Below, piece by piece: positions 10,341 through 20,706 of a stretch of DNA of 37,903 nt. Both the position numbers and the translations under genes were made by a program. The notes beneath the pieces were generated by a model. The model had not been told where the DNA came from. It saw nothing but the letters and a program-made list of their open reading frames with translations, and made no database searches. Source of the stretch: Euprymna scolopes (Eukaryota > Mollusca > Cephalopoda > Sepiida > Sepiolidae); contig CM044488.1 of assembly GCA_024364805.1 (NCBI GenBank), positions 182,411,947 through 182,449,849 on the forward strand. Direction: 5' to 3'. Each line of letters starts with the position of its first letter. Within the stretch, counting starts at the first letter, position 1.

Positions 10341-10565
10341 AGACAACGCTAGACCCAAAGTGGGTTTTGATGTACTGCATCTCATCAGTGACGTGCTCCG
10401 ACATAGGTGCGAACCCAGGTATAAAAATTAAAATCGAGGCATATATGGTTAGGTCGTCAGTATTGTACACTTCATACATGCGACGACCTGGGTTCACGCC
10501 TATGTTGGAGCACGTCACTGATGAGATGCAGTACATCGAAACCCACTTTGGGGTCCGACGTTTTT
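10341..10565. repeat. Foldback palindrome with 80-bp arms
   Basis: The left arm 10341-10420 and right arm 10486-10565 are inverted copies. The central 66 bases (CCCAAAGTGGGTTTTGATGT...GAACCCAGGT) differ at about four positions. The loop is about 65 bases, and a short inner stem AGGTCGTC/GACGACCT (10451-10458, 10482-10489) may extend the pairing. It directly adjoins the truncated transposase at 10574. It could be a foldback insertion into that transposon or an inverted duplication formed when its 3' part was lost. Confidence 0.88.
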
Positions 10566-10567
10566 GA

Positions 10568-10968
10568 TTACGCTTAGAACGTTTTGGACTCTGCTGGAGA
10601 GACTCTTTTGACCAGCTCGGCTGTTCTCTTCTTGGGACGTCCCGAGTGGCTTGGACGGTTCTCTCTGGCAGTGTTGAGGTTCTCCACGGTCCCATACTTC
10701 TCGAAGTGGTCCACTCAGTTCTGAATTCTGCTTTTGGATGGAGCCTTTTCACATTCGAAGTGACGCATGAAACTGTCCTGGGTTTTCTTAAACGAGCCTG
10801 TCTTGTATTAAAATTTAACACAGTGTATTCTTTGCCCCAGCTCCCACTGGGGTCTTGATGTACTCACGATCGTTGATTCTGCCATGTCCTGTAAAATAAG
10901 GGCAATCCGTGAATAAATAATAGAGATATCACAAAGTGTACATGGGCCCGTTTTTTTTGGTCACCCTG

Positions 10969-10970
<2 letters not shown>
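10568..10970 (-). mobile_element. Truncated Tc1/mariner-like transposon (5' end with TIR)
   Basis: Read on the minus strand the element starts at a TA dinucleotide with CAGGGTGACCAAAAAAAACG (plus-strand GGTCACCCTG at 10959-10968), the form of terminal repeat common in this superfamily. About 85 bases later comes the transposase start codon. A matching inverted terminus was not found on the other side, so only the 5' portion remains. Confidence 0.65.
10574..10885 (-). pseudogene. Tc1/mariner-superfamily transposase, N-terminal fragment
   Basis: In one continuous minus-strand frame of 104 codons (ATG at 10885) the product reads MAESTIVSTSRPQW near the start. It then has FKKTQDSFMRHFECEKAPSK, DHFEKYGTVENLN and RPSHSGRPKKRTAELVKRV. 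This is the HTH DNA-binding region followed by the GRP-type linker of IS630/Tc1/mariner-like transposases. Two in-frame stops occur, TAA about codon 26 and TGA about codon 54, and the frame ends at a TAA at 10574-10576. The catalytic DDE/D region is missing, and a palindrome occupies the sequence beyond. Family-level assignment is inference; I did not match a specific clade. Confidence 0.7.

Positions 10971-11011
<41 letters not shown>
10969..11011. repeat. (TA)n(TG)n microsatellite
   Basis: Compound dinucleotide tract at the transposon's TA target. Confidence 0.9.
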
Positions 11012-12749
11012 ATGCATATAATATGGTCCTAGACTGGTCAAATAAATTGAACGGAATACTTGATTATTTGGACAAGGGCATAATAGCTAATGATTTTATA
11101 GAATAAATGTACAGATCTTAGAATATTTTTGGATATTATAGTTCTGTGGAAAATTGATCTTCCAACATGATAAAAAAAATTCTCTCTCTCTCTCTCATAT
11201 ACATATACGGACAGACGGACAGACTTAGAATAAATGAATATATTGCCCACAACATATTCCTTAGCAGTACGAAGACGTTCTAAGCTTTTTTTTTTTTTTT
11301 TTTTAAATATTTATGAAATCTCAAAATATTAAATTACAATAGCCAATGAAATCGTAGTTTTAGTGTTGCTTTTTTTTTTTTTAACTAGCCTATAAAAATA
11401 TTTTAATTTACATTTTAAAAGAAATAAAAATAAATCTTTGTTTTTGGTAAATACAATCAAATGTTGAAAAAAATCTTTAAATAACTCAGATTAAAAAAAA
11501 AATCTCAATTGTATTTTAGATTTTAATTATTTTTTAGAATAAATATAGAAGAAACACGTAAAATATTGTTTCAAAAGTTTAAAGTAGTTTCTCTGCTGGA
11601 GAGATCAAGTTCTCTTAATTTAAAGTAAGAAAAGTTATCTCCCTTGATTTGTCAAAAAGACTCTTTGCGTATGCTTCTTGCTGACAGACAACTACACGTA
11701 TGGCATTCTCATCGACCCCTATCTATATTAGTTCTTTTGATCGAAATGTTGAATGTTTCACATGCTCCACATTTGCTAGAAATATTAATTAATAAATTCA
11801 GGGAAGCTGTAATATCGACTTTAAATTGAAAATAAGAAAATATTAAAAAAATAATATACATATTTTAAAAGAAAATGTGACATATGCCTCCTTTTTATTT
11901 TGGGTCTATACCTCTCGACAGCAACGTGTGTGTGTTTGTGCGTATATATTTTGCTAATAATCTGTGCTCACAATTAAAATTGTGTAAACAAATTTTTAAA
12001 CGGTATTCTCCTCGGATTTTATGTTGGAATATTTTTAAATTCTCTATAACGGAATCAAAAAAACAAACGAAACGAGAATGCAGTTGCAGTACCGATTTGT
12101 CTGTACATAACTACAATATTTTTAATGAACAATATCTTTAATTATAAATATATTTTTGAAAACACTATCTTCAGTGGACAAAGCATCAAAATGATTTAAA
12201 TACATTATCTTTATACGAAAAGATTTATAAACTATAAATGTACAAAACTAATGTAACGAAAAAATGAAAAAAAAAAAAAAGACAAGGGAGATAATTTATA
12301 TTTCAAGAAATACAATTCATCATCAAATTTCCAGATTTGTCTCCCTTAGTATTTGCATATAATTTCCATATAACTTATATTAATGGTTTTGGTATTGGTA
12401 TAGCTTCTGAACTAGTTGACCGACTTTTCGTTCGGCATCTTCCAGGCATTTACATAATTAGAAAATACCGGGGCGCTTAGCCAATCGAAATGTTCGAGAA
12501 GAATACAAATTATTAACTGCAAATTGATTACAACTTAAAATTCATAGAAAGCAATAATTTAAGAAAAGTGATTTAACCTGGAATTTTATAGCTGTAGCGC
12601 AGACGATCCATTCTCTCGAAGCAGTGATCCAATTTCGTTAGGGTTTAAAAAAAAAAAAAAACGATAGCAAAATTGTATTCTGTTGACCAACTTCTTTCAT
12701 CTTTCTCTATCACTTTTTCTTCATTGTTTGCACTACTTTTAAGGAAATA

Positions 12750-12800
<51 letters not shown>

Positions 12801-13613
12801 AAAATCGAACTTGAAAAAAAGAATTCAAACTCAGTCATTTTTTGTTCATTTCAAAAGCTGTAGCAAATGTTGTTGCATTCTAAAAGAAAATGTACAATTT
12901 ATCAAAACAAAAAGTTTTTACGTTCCATGAGAAAAATAAAAAATCATTGGTTATTTTTTCGTCAAACAACATACAGTGAGTTTTTAACTTTCAGATATTC
13001 TTTTCATGTTGAAAAGCAGCTTCGTTTTGAATTCAACACTCCTTTTTTCTGTTGTTTATGTATTTATATGTCGGTAAAAGTCGGTTTTGTCAGGTTGAAA
13101 AATTATATCATTATCGCTTTTTCGTACTTCATAATAATCACGGCGTTTTGAACGCTATATTCTTTATAATTTATTTATATAAAATCTTTTATACAGATAA
13201 TATTTTTCACAATAGATTTTTTTTTATTGCATGAGAATCCAAAACTCGAGTTTTATGACTTATTAGCATAATATCTTGCATTTGGAAAGGTTTCACTGTC
13301 CGAAATGTTGTGAATATAAGAATCAGAATGAGAATAATTGTCTGAATAAACACGCATTTCTAACATTTTTCCGTTTTACCATATAGACATGGCAAAATCC
13401 TATAGAAGTGGTTTCGCTTAAACTATAGTGAGGGAAATCTTCTGGTAGAGACTCTTTAGCGTTTTTCTTCACTTGTCTTGTTTTGCTTTCAAAACTTAAT
13501 TAACGACTGTTTTATGCTTTGAATATTCACAACATAACGCTTCTATTATAATCTCCAATTTAGTGTTGAATTTTATTTTAAACTGTAATGCATTGTTATA
13601 ACGACGTTATATC
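11012..13613. other. AT-rich DNA with three TCTCCCTT motifs and a (CA)n tract
   Basis: No gene was recognised. The dispersed motif occurs at 11633-11650 (plus), 12283-12297 (minus) and 12336-12353 (plus). A (CA)n microsatellite lies at 12751-12797. A slightly GC-richer patch at 12470-12500 has no identifiable feature. Confidence 0.5.
12751..12797. repeat. (CA)n microsatellite
   Basis: About 23 uninterrupted CA units. Confidence 0.97.
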
Positions 13614-13660
13614 AAGAGTTGTCTCCCTTGCATTAAATGAATGCAAGGGGGGAAACTCTT
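13614..13660. repeat. Hairpin made of two inverted TCTCCCTTGCATT motifs
   Basis: AAGAGTTGTCTCCCTTGCAT (from 13614) is followed five bases after the motif by ATGCAAGGGGGGAAACTCTT (13641-13660). The arms pair over about 20 bases with two or three mismatches. The same unit recurs singly across the window. Confidence 0.8.
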
Positions 13661-14407
13661 GCCATTTGCAATCATGTACAATAGGTAATGTCTAAAAATA
13701 TTGTCACATTAATCAAAATTTCTTTTCAAGAAAAGTAAACACATTTTATTTCGTATTTTACTTAACAAAATTGATTCTAGTCCAGTGTTTTCATCTCTAC
13801 AAATAAGTTTTACTGTACAAACAAAACAAAAGAAATATTTTGTGAGAAATTTCCTTAAATGAATTCAAATTCAAAGTTATTGCTCTTGGGCAATACCATA
13901 CTTTTGTATTTGTAAAAGAAAAAATATGGCTTAAAAAAAATGAAAGAAATTTAATATATATATTTTTTATTTCTTTAATAGATTCCCATCAAAATGGATC
14001 ATTGTTTGTGACATAGAATACAGAATTTTCCAATGATGAGATTCTCTCTCCCTGGAATTTTACCTTCATGCATGGCAATGAGAGAAAATCAAACTGGACC
14101 TTTTACCTTGAAGACGATGATAAAAAGAAATCACTGGATTTTACCATTTGGGATTTTTACCTCTTCTCTCTTACGAATGGATTTTATCTTTAAATGGGAT
14201 TTTACCTGAGCTGATGTCTTTTGCTTATATTCAGACTTCCACGGTGCGTATGCTGTTATTAATTTTTAGAATTTCGGACATTTTTTTTTTTTTCTAAATT
14301 TCTTTTACAGCGTCTTGTGAAACGGTTATTCCTCTTCATTTATTGACAAATATGTTGAAGTGAATGGAAGTAAAAAAAACAAAAAAATATATACCAAAAA
14401 CAAAAAA

Positions 14408-14439
<32 letters not shown>

Positions 14440-14684
14440 AATCACCAACATTGACTTAGTTACAGGTTAATTTAATACAAGTAAACGGTTATTTTTCTAT
14501 TAAATGAGAATAGTCTAAGAAGAGCAGTTAGGAGAGAGGTAGAATTTGGACTAGTAACATTTTATCACTAACTCTAAACAAATAAAACCCTTTAAGACTT
14601 CGTGTACGTGTCTCGATGTCCACTAGTTTTAAATGAATGCAATATCAAGCAAAAGGTTTGTTTATCAGAGCTTAGTTAAAATCG
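13661..14684. other. AT-rich DNA with recurrent GATTTTACC units and a long A tract
   Basis: Between 14050 and 14215 the phrase GGATTTTACC and close variants recur about five times at uneven spacing, and similar phrases recur at 19325-19435. An A-rich tract lies at 14398-14439. No gene was seen. Confidence 0.5.
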
Positions 14685-14832
14685 GTCATCTTATAGGCAA
14701 AATATCTCGCTCTTTCATAACACTTTTATTGTAGGCAGAAAACAATACCAATTATAAATGACAGACCCCTGATTATTGTTTATAGCAAAAAAAAAAAAGT
14801 CCTAGGGACTAAGATACACACGTCATGGAATT
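14685..14832. repeat. Dispersed direct repeat, copy 1 (partner at 17394-17536)
   Basis: Shared blocks include TTATAGGCAAAA, CTCTTTCATAAC, GGCAGAAAACAATACCAATT and AGGGACTAAGATACACACGT. Identity is high except for the length of an internal A run. The family is unknown. Confidence 0.8.
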
Positions 14833-14929
14833 GATTTTTAAAGTAAACTCTGATTTTGCTCAATCAAAATTAAGGGAGACAATCCTGTCTTTTAAACTAT
14901 ATAAGACGATCTTTTTTGTATCGTTGTTG

Positions 14930-15340
14930 CCACTTCTGTGTTGGTGCACCAACCCCGAGTTTCTCCTTCTTAAACAGGACCCAAAAAGAAGAGGATCTAA
15001 TCTAATGTCTCACACTGTCTACCAAACTCCAAAATCTGTCACATCTTTTCAATGTTTAATTCCTGTTCTTGCTTTACAAGTACTTGAATGGAATGTGCTG
15101 CAATTATCCCCCCTCAAAATAAATTCTCTCAACCAACCCACCGATCAGCAAAAGTCAATCCCTTCTCTGTAGAAATCCGTGAAGGCTTTATATTTTAATA
15201 GCTTATTTTCTTGCACTGCTCGCTTTTGGAATTTCCTACTTTAACCCGGTTTTCTTGAATGTACCAACATACAGAAATTTATATGTAATGTGAACAAGCA
15301 TCTCGCTGCATAACTTCCTGTTTAGAATGCTCCAATAAAT
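14930..15340 (+). mobile_element. Probable LINE 3'-end fragment of a different subfamily
   Basis: The plus-strand translation contains PPLKINSLNQPTDQQKS and, about 45 residues later, FSCTARFWNFLL...NVNKHLAA. This resembles the C-terminus of the LINE protein at 34862-35016 (FFLRTAHLWNSVP...SSTNKFL). Several stops interrupt it. It lies inside a 115-residue open frame at 14825-15172 that I do not regard as a host gene. Confidence 0.45.
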
Positions 15341-15998
15341 GTGGCTTCTAATTCACATGAACCCCTTACATTTTAATGACAACGTGTCTTATTTGGGATG
15401 AATATCAGTAAAATGATTTAAAAAAAACAAAACAATTTTGATTATTTTTCGAATTTGAATTAAAAAAAAAACAAAACAGAAAACAAACGAACAACAACAA
15501 CAAAAAAAAAACTAAACTTGCGGTTTAAATTGTTTATTCTCTCCAAAACTTTAATCATTGATAAACATTATTTAATGTAATTTCTAATTGTTTTTATTTC
15601 AATAAAACATTTACTGATAAAAATCAATGTTTACTTAACAACCCAAGAAAAGAAAAATTAGCTACAATGTCGTTTTTTTTTTTAATTTTTTTTTTTTTTA
15701 CCGCTATTCAACTTCCTCAAACGAGGTACTGTGGATGTGAGAAAAATGAAAATTTCTTCAGTTTAGCAAAATACCTCCCTCCAATCAGAATAAACATATA
15801 CGGTCGAAGGAATTTAGTTGATAAAAAAGCGACACTTTTCCAGTTGAGTTGAGAAGAGGAAGGTTCATTAAATTCAGCTAATAAATAAACCTGCGCAATA
15901 AAAATTATTCAAATTAATATTGCTATAGCTTTTTTTTTTTTTTTTTTTTTAATATATATAAAAAAAGTATTACTTGACATTTAAAGTAAAATGAATCG
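15341..15998. other. AT-rich non-coding stretch
   Basis: Contains A-rich CAAAACAAA-type runs at 15420-15512 and T runs near 15670-15700 and 15931-15950. No gene was seen. Confidence 0.4.
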
Positions 15999-16070
15999 CG
16001 AGTTGTCTCCCTTGCATTAAAAGTTTTGAGATCAAGTGTAAGCTGAATCACGAGTTGTCTCCCTTCGATT
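15999..16070 (+). repeat. Two tandem copies of the TCTCCCTT motif unit
   Basis: GAGTTGTCTCCCTTGCATTA at 16000-16019 and GAGTTGTCTCCCTTCGATT at 16052-16070 are 52 bases apart. Both are preceded by a similar GTAARATGAATCRCGA-like context, so a unit of about 52 bases is duplicated. Confidence 0.8.
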
Positions 16071-16913
16071 AGTCATTTGCACACCAAACATAAAACGCAA
16101 TAACGATGCATTTTCTTAACCTATACTTTAAAAATTTTGAATAGATTTTAATAAAAACTAATATTTTCCCTCGTAACTCGGTGGATGATATTTTGATACA
16201 CTGTGTCTCGAAACATTTGTGCTACTGCAAACACACATCATAAGATTGCTTGGTTGTTGGTTTTACGACATTAATTGTCGTTGAGTTATTTTATGCCAAA
16301 ACTGTAAATATACTTATGTAATTCGTTTGTAGGTTAACTTGTTTTAAATACGTATATTTTATAAACTAATCATCTATATGCGACATTTTCTATTTAACTT
16401 ATAAGAAGGTAGTGTCACTGAATCAGTGACATGGGAATGGTAGCAAATAAAAGTGATACTACGCTCCCCAAAGTTCCCAAATTAGGGCCTTACCTCTGGA
16501 TTCACTTTAAGATTACACCTAGGAGCAACACATATAAGACATTGGTCATAATTAAAAAAAAAAAAATTGAATATTTTTTAGTTAGTGATGCAAGCAATAA
16601 CAGTTTGACTATGGATGACTTAAATAATATTTGAACGTTTAAAAAATCTTTTTACGACGTTGAATCAGTTTTCTCCTTTGTACAAAATGTTATCATTCTT
16701 GACTACACACACGCCAATACTAAAAAGGTTATGACAAAACTACGAAAGCATTACTCAAGATAAGCAAGAGTAAAAATTTATTTATTATTTTTAGAAAACT
16801 GAACGAATTTTATACTTATTATCGTTAGAGAAATTATTCTTACACGTTTTAACTCCAAGACAAAATAAGACAAAATACAACAAGGTCTACCTTAAAATTG
16901 AATACAAATGATA
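16071..16913. other. AT-rich stretch; possible 3' UTR of the exon candidate at its right end
   Basis: No gene is seen in most of this stretch. A short near-perfect inverted repeat GTCACTGAATCAGTGAC lies at 16413-16429. On the minus strand, downstream of the stop at 16914, an AATAAATAAA stretch near 16775-16785 could act as a polyadenylation signal. Confidence 0.35.
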
Positions 16914-17107
16914 TTAGTTCCTTGGTTGCAAAAAAGGAATGCCCGTTTTGCCTCTAAAAAAAGAGCTGTTAACAACCTCGAAAGGTGATAGTCTTTTATC
17001 TTTAACAGGAACTGGATGCAGGTTCATCTGCCTTCGAAGATCTATGACTGCAGCCGGTTGAATGGAGTTGGTATGACTCACAAATGCTTTAATGTGGTGG
17101 GTGAGTT
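16914..17107 (-). CDS. Candidate terminal exon of an unidentified host gene
   Basis: The minus strand has a 62-codon open stretch without an initiator ATG at its start, ending in TAA at 16916-16914. It contains the peptides KAFVSHTNSIQPAAVIDLRR and SPFEVVNSSFFRGKTGIPFL. Composition is balanced and charged, unlike the Phe/Ile/Lys-rich noise elsewhere. Immediately upstream is CTATAG, preceded within 60 bases by a long T tract and TTGTGTTCTTTTCC, which has the form of a splice acceptor. A few AATAAA signals lie about 130 bases after the stop. I do not recognise the protein. Upstream exons would lie beyond 17107 on the minus strand, but none is evident in the window. It could instead be a retroposed gene fragment or part of a mobile element. 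Confidence 0.4.
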
Positions 17108-17393
17108 CTATAGATCATTCTAGTACAGTTTGGAAAAGAACACAAGCAAAAAAAAAAAAAAAAACTCACCAAGACGAATCGCCCCACATTAAATATAATC
17201 GACCAATTTGATTGGTCTAAAACAAAGACAATGGAAGGCATTATGTAATTGTCAAATTTCTAACATTACCTATGCTGTCAGATAAAACCCAGATACGAGA
17301 TTACACACACACAACTTTGACCGATAAATTTGTCATTTATTCATTTAAACGATAAATCAAGGTTGATAAAAATGTATAAAACGATTAGCCTCT

Positions 17394-17536
17394 GTCATAT
17401 TATAGGCAAAACATCTCTCTCTTTCATAACGCTTTTATTGCAGGCAGAAAACAATACCAATTATAAATGACAGAACCCTGAATATTGTTTATAGAAAAAA
17501 AGTCATAGGGACTAAGATACACACGTTCCTATGGAA
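17394..17536. repeat. Dispersed direct repeat, copy 2 (partner at 14685-14832)
   Basis: Same orientation as copy 1, about 2.7 kb downstream, with matching blocks throughout. The flanks on both sides diverge, so this is a repeat unit and not one end of a longer duplication. Confidence 0.8.
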
Positions 17537-18039
17537 TAACTTAAAGAATACTTTGTTGATATCTCAAGTTAAATTATGTTCATTATAGAAGTGTTTTGCT
17601 GAATAGAAAGGACTATTAGGACGAATAATTCTATATAAAAATTAAGTGATGAATTATTTTAAGTTGTAAATAATTTCGCTGTGAATAAGCTGTTTATAAT
17701 CTCTTGAATTATATTTTAAGTTTAAAGTTTTCGTACATTGAATTAAGAGTTATTTCCCTTGGATAAAATCAATTTTACCAACAGGACTATTTATACCTTT
17801 GTTGCAGAAATTAAAACAATGCTAATATATTTATTCGAGTTATGTGATGAAATATTACTTTGGATAAAATATACCTCCACGAAATATTGCTGACTAAATC
17901 ATAGTCATCACTAAATCATAAATAAAAAAATAAATAATTACAAAATAAAGTTCTTCAATACAAATTTTCTATTTTTCTTCTTCCGGGATTTGAACTTATT
18001 TTTTTAAAAACATTAATATAAGCTGATACGTCGATTGTT
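17537..18039. other. AT-rich stretch with one motif copy
   Basis: AGAGTTATTTCCCTTGG lies at 17746-17762. No gene was seen. Confidence 0.4.
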
Positions 18040-18290
18040 GAAATTTTTTACATAGGAGTCACTACTTATCAAGGCCCAGAGGTCACTCGAGGATAATGGT
18101 TAAAGTGTGAACAGTAGTCAATGAGACAATATCATAGTAATCGTTAGTGTAAATTCGGTAAATTGGATTACTTCAAGGGAACGGCTCATCGAGAACTTGT
18201 TTATGTTGGACTTGAAGACGACCATATTGTAGTCAGCAAATGAAAACAGATTGGCACAAAACAATAACTAAAAAACTTTCATTGTATACT
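18040..18290 (-). mobile_element. LINE 3'-end fragment
   Basis: On the minus strand it encodes an ACTACAATATGGTCGTCTTC-type segment (DYNMVVFKS-like, as at 21937-22296). It then continues through the 3' UTR to GGCCTTGATAAGTAGTGACT, CCTATGTA and an A run. It matches the 3' ends of the LINEs at 21808-22305 and 35096-35165. Confidence 0.8.
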
Positions 18291-18615
18291 ATGAAAAACA
18301 ACTGGTGTACTGCTACATATGTGATTTCAAGGATTTTAAAAATAAAAATTCAGCATTGAAATCATTCAAATATTGACATTTGGTTTGTTACTAGTAAACT
18401 AAAATCAACTCTTATTTAAGGTTTAGAAAAGTGAACGCATTTTACAATTATTTAAATAATTTGGACCACTCTTTACGCTTTGTTATATTTACCAACTCTG
18501 ACTTCTGTCAGGCGCATCTTTTCGAACGTAAAAACTTATTGAATTCGAATACAGGAATTTGTACGGAATTTCAAACTAAACTCTTTATTTAACGCATAGG
18601 GTACATTGTTCTAAT
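18291..18615. other. AT-rich non-coding stretch
   Basis: Nothing recognised. Confidence 0.4.
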
Positions 18616-18730
18616 TCCTTTATTATTATTATTATTATTATTATTATCGCCTGTAGAAGGATTGAACCTTCAACTCACAGAAGATTAACTTAGAACTGTT
18701 TTAACTGCTAGGTTCTGGGTCCATTTTATG
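18616..18730 (-). repeat. tRNA-like SINE head with (AAT)n tail
   Basis: On the minus strand, CCTAGCAGTTAAAACAGTTC is followed by TGAAGGTTCAATCCTTC, a perfect B-box/T-arm (stem GAAGG with CCTTC), then ACAGGCG and an (ATA)n tract at 18647-18620. The head-plus-simple-repeat-tail form is typical of SINEs. The A box is weak. Confidence 0.5.
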
Positions 18731-20069
18731 CTATATTCCATCTAACCTGTGATACAATAACCAAATAACCTCAATACACTTTAAAAAAATTATTTATTTC
18801 TGAGAAGCACTCAATACATTTTGATAAAAAAAATATCTTGTTACCGTGTTTTGAATAAAAAGGTTGCCTCCCTTAACGTTATGCACCGTCATTCATATTC
18901 TATTTTTAATAACAGTATTGCTTAATATAAAAATTCTAACACATATTAACAAGTATATTGTGTAGGCGAACAAAAAATTATTTATTTTTAACTAATCGAA
19001 CATATTTTATATTGTATTTTAACGAAGCTCTGATACGTTAACCATTTTACTTGTGTTTTCTAGATACGGTTTTTGATTCTCGCTGCCTATGAGTTATCCC
19101 CCTTGCATTACCAACTATTTCCACAACTGCACACACGCAGACTCAATAATGGTTTACTGCAAAAATAAACAAATAAAATAAAAATAATTCTAAAATAAAA
19201 ATAAATAAAATACTAAAATATTAAAAAAAAAAACCTAACATACTATTTAAAGTATGCAAGTACGCAAGAAGGGGAAAATATAAAAAAAAATAAAAAAAAT
19301 TCTTTTGTTCTCAAAATTAAACAGATTTTATATCGGATTTTACCCAAGCTGTGATACACCAAGGATGGACATTACCCAATACTCCTATTTATCTGGACTT
19401 CACATATTTTGGATTTTACCTTGGATACATTTGGATATTATTACTCATATTTCCGGTAAGAATAATTTAGATGTCTTTTCTATTATTTTCTATTTGTGTA
19501 TTTAAAACTATTTTCACCATTTAAGTTTATCATCCATTATAGCAAATTTATGGACTTTTCACATTAATCAATACATGTTTTACAAATTCTTACTTTCTAA
19601 AACAATATTTAGCAGTAAGCAGTTTTTATTTTTTCATTTGTTAGTGTTTTTTTTTTCATATTGTTTACATTAACGTGTTTTTAACATTTGGAAATATTGA
19701 TACTTGAGAAGTTTTTGTTTCATTAGATGAACTTGGAAAAATTTGAAATCAAATTTAATGTCACGAGAATACTATTCTATCCTTTTGACCGAAAATTAGA
19801 GGAGTTATCTCCCTTGCATTACATACGGATTACTTTTTAAAGATGGGACTTTTAAACATAACCTATATGGTTATTGGAGTTTCATATGCAATATTTGGTT
19901 CCACACAAGCAAAATATTTGACAGCTCTACAATATGTACTGAATATTAAAAAAAAAAAATTTAAAAAAATTAAACGATGAGCAAGTTGGATTTAGCGACC
20001 TGTTTAAGTTAAATATGTCATATTGGGTGGCATTTTATTTCAAATGTAATTTTATTATTAACTATCCCA
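18731..20069. other. AT-rich DNA with three motif copies
   Basis: The dispersed motif lies at 18861-18881, 19091-19110 and 19801-19821, all on the plus strand. GGATTTTACC-type phrases recur at 19325-19435. No gene was seen. Confidence 0.45.
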
Positions 20070-20091
20070 CTTGGTATAATGGTAAGAGTGT

Positions 20092-20640
20092 GTAACAGAC
20101 GAAAATTGCAACAAGCACAGTAGTAGAAGTGAATTCTTGCAGTTGGAGATTTTGAATCCACTTTCTTCCTGGCTTATTTAATCAGAAGCCAACTCTCAGT
20201 CACGTGACCGAGTGTATAAAAGATTTAACCAGCAACAGACTCTCTTTCTTCCTGGTTCTGGCTGATAATGCACTTCTCTGTTAAAGTGCGAACTCACCTG
20301 TGCCTTTGACCCCAGGCTAGTGTGAATACATAGAAGCCAACATGGCTATCTCCAACACACATATCCACTGAACACTTTTCTCTTTCTTTCTCATTAAACC
20401 GGGCCGTCTAATCTACATCAGAAACTCTTTCCACAACTACTATGGACAGAAGAGCGCATGAACACTGTTCTTCTTTAACAAGCCTGTCTAATATTTAATC
20501 TACGTTTCCACACAGGAACATTTTCAATGACTAATGCGTTTCTCGCCTTTATTCTTACTAACAAAGATAACAAATAAAGTTGGATTTAAATGTTAGAATG
20601 AGACATATTTTCTTGTCTTTATTCTAAAAGTTTCTTAATG
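20092..20640 (+). mobile_element. Possible solo LTR (fossil), boundaries uncertain
   Basis: The block begins TGTAACAGACG, has a TATA-like TATAAAAG at about 20213, a GC-richer transcribed-like segment, and an AATAAAG polyadenylation-like signal near 20573 followed by T-rich DNA. That order fits an LTR. No internal region, primer-binding site or clear target-site duplication was seen. The family cannot be assigned. It may instead be a pol II promoter-like segment of another repeat. Confidence 0.28.
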
Positions 20641-20706
20641 GACTGAGAGACTGGGGTTAAATTCTCAGTTTCTTAATGGACTGAGAGACTGGGGTTAAAT
20701 TCTCAG
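20631..20706. repeat. Perfect 38-bp tandem duplication
   Basis: The unit beginning TTTCTTAATGGACTGAGAGA occurs at 20631-20668 and again, identically, at 20669-20706. It contains GGGGTTAAATTCT, which is B-box-like, and the second copy continues into CAAGTC. The lack of differences implies a recent duplication or strong conversion. Confidence 0.95.

Noticed and set aside
10297-10821. 174-codon minus-strand frame as a gene
   Set aside because: It crosses the transposase fragment out of frame and then runs through both arms of the palindrome, giving the same peptide pattern forward and back.
14825-15172. 115-codon plus-strand frame as a small secreted protein
   Set aside because: The hydrophobic segment is short, and the downstream part resembles a LINE C-terminus with stops in the surrounding sequence.
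16413-16429. Short perfect hairpin GTCACTGAATCAGTGAC as an operator or AP-1 pair
   Set aside because: Eight-base arms are expected by chance in a window of this size, and no gene start is nearby.
18616-18730. Nuclear copy of a mitochondrial tRNA region
   Set aside because: The T-arm looks mitochondrial-like, but no neighbouring mitochondrial gene is visible and the (AAT)n tail fits a SINE better.
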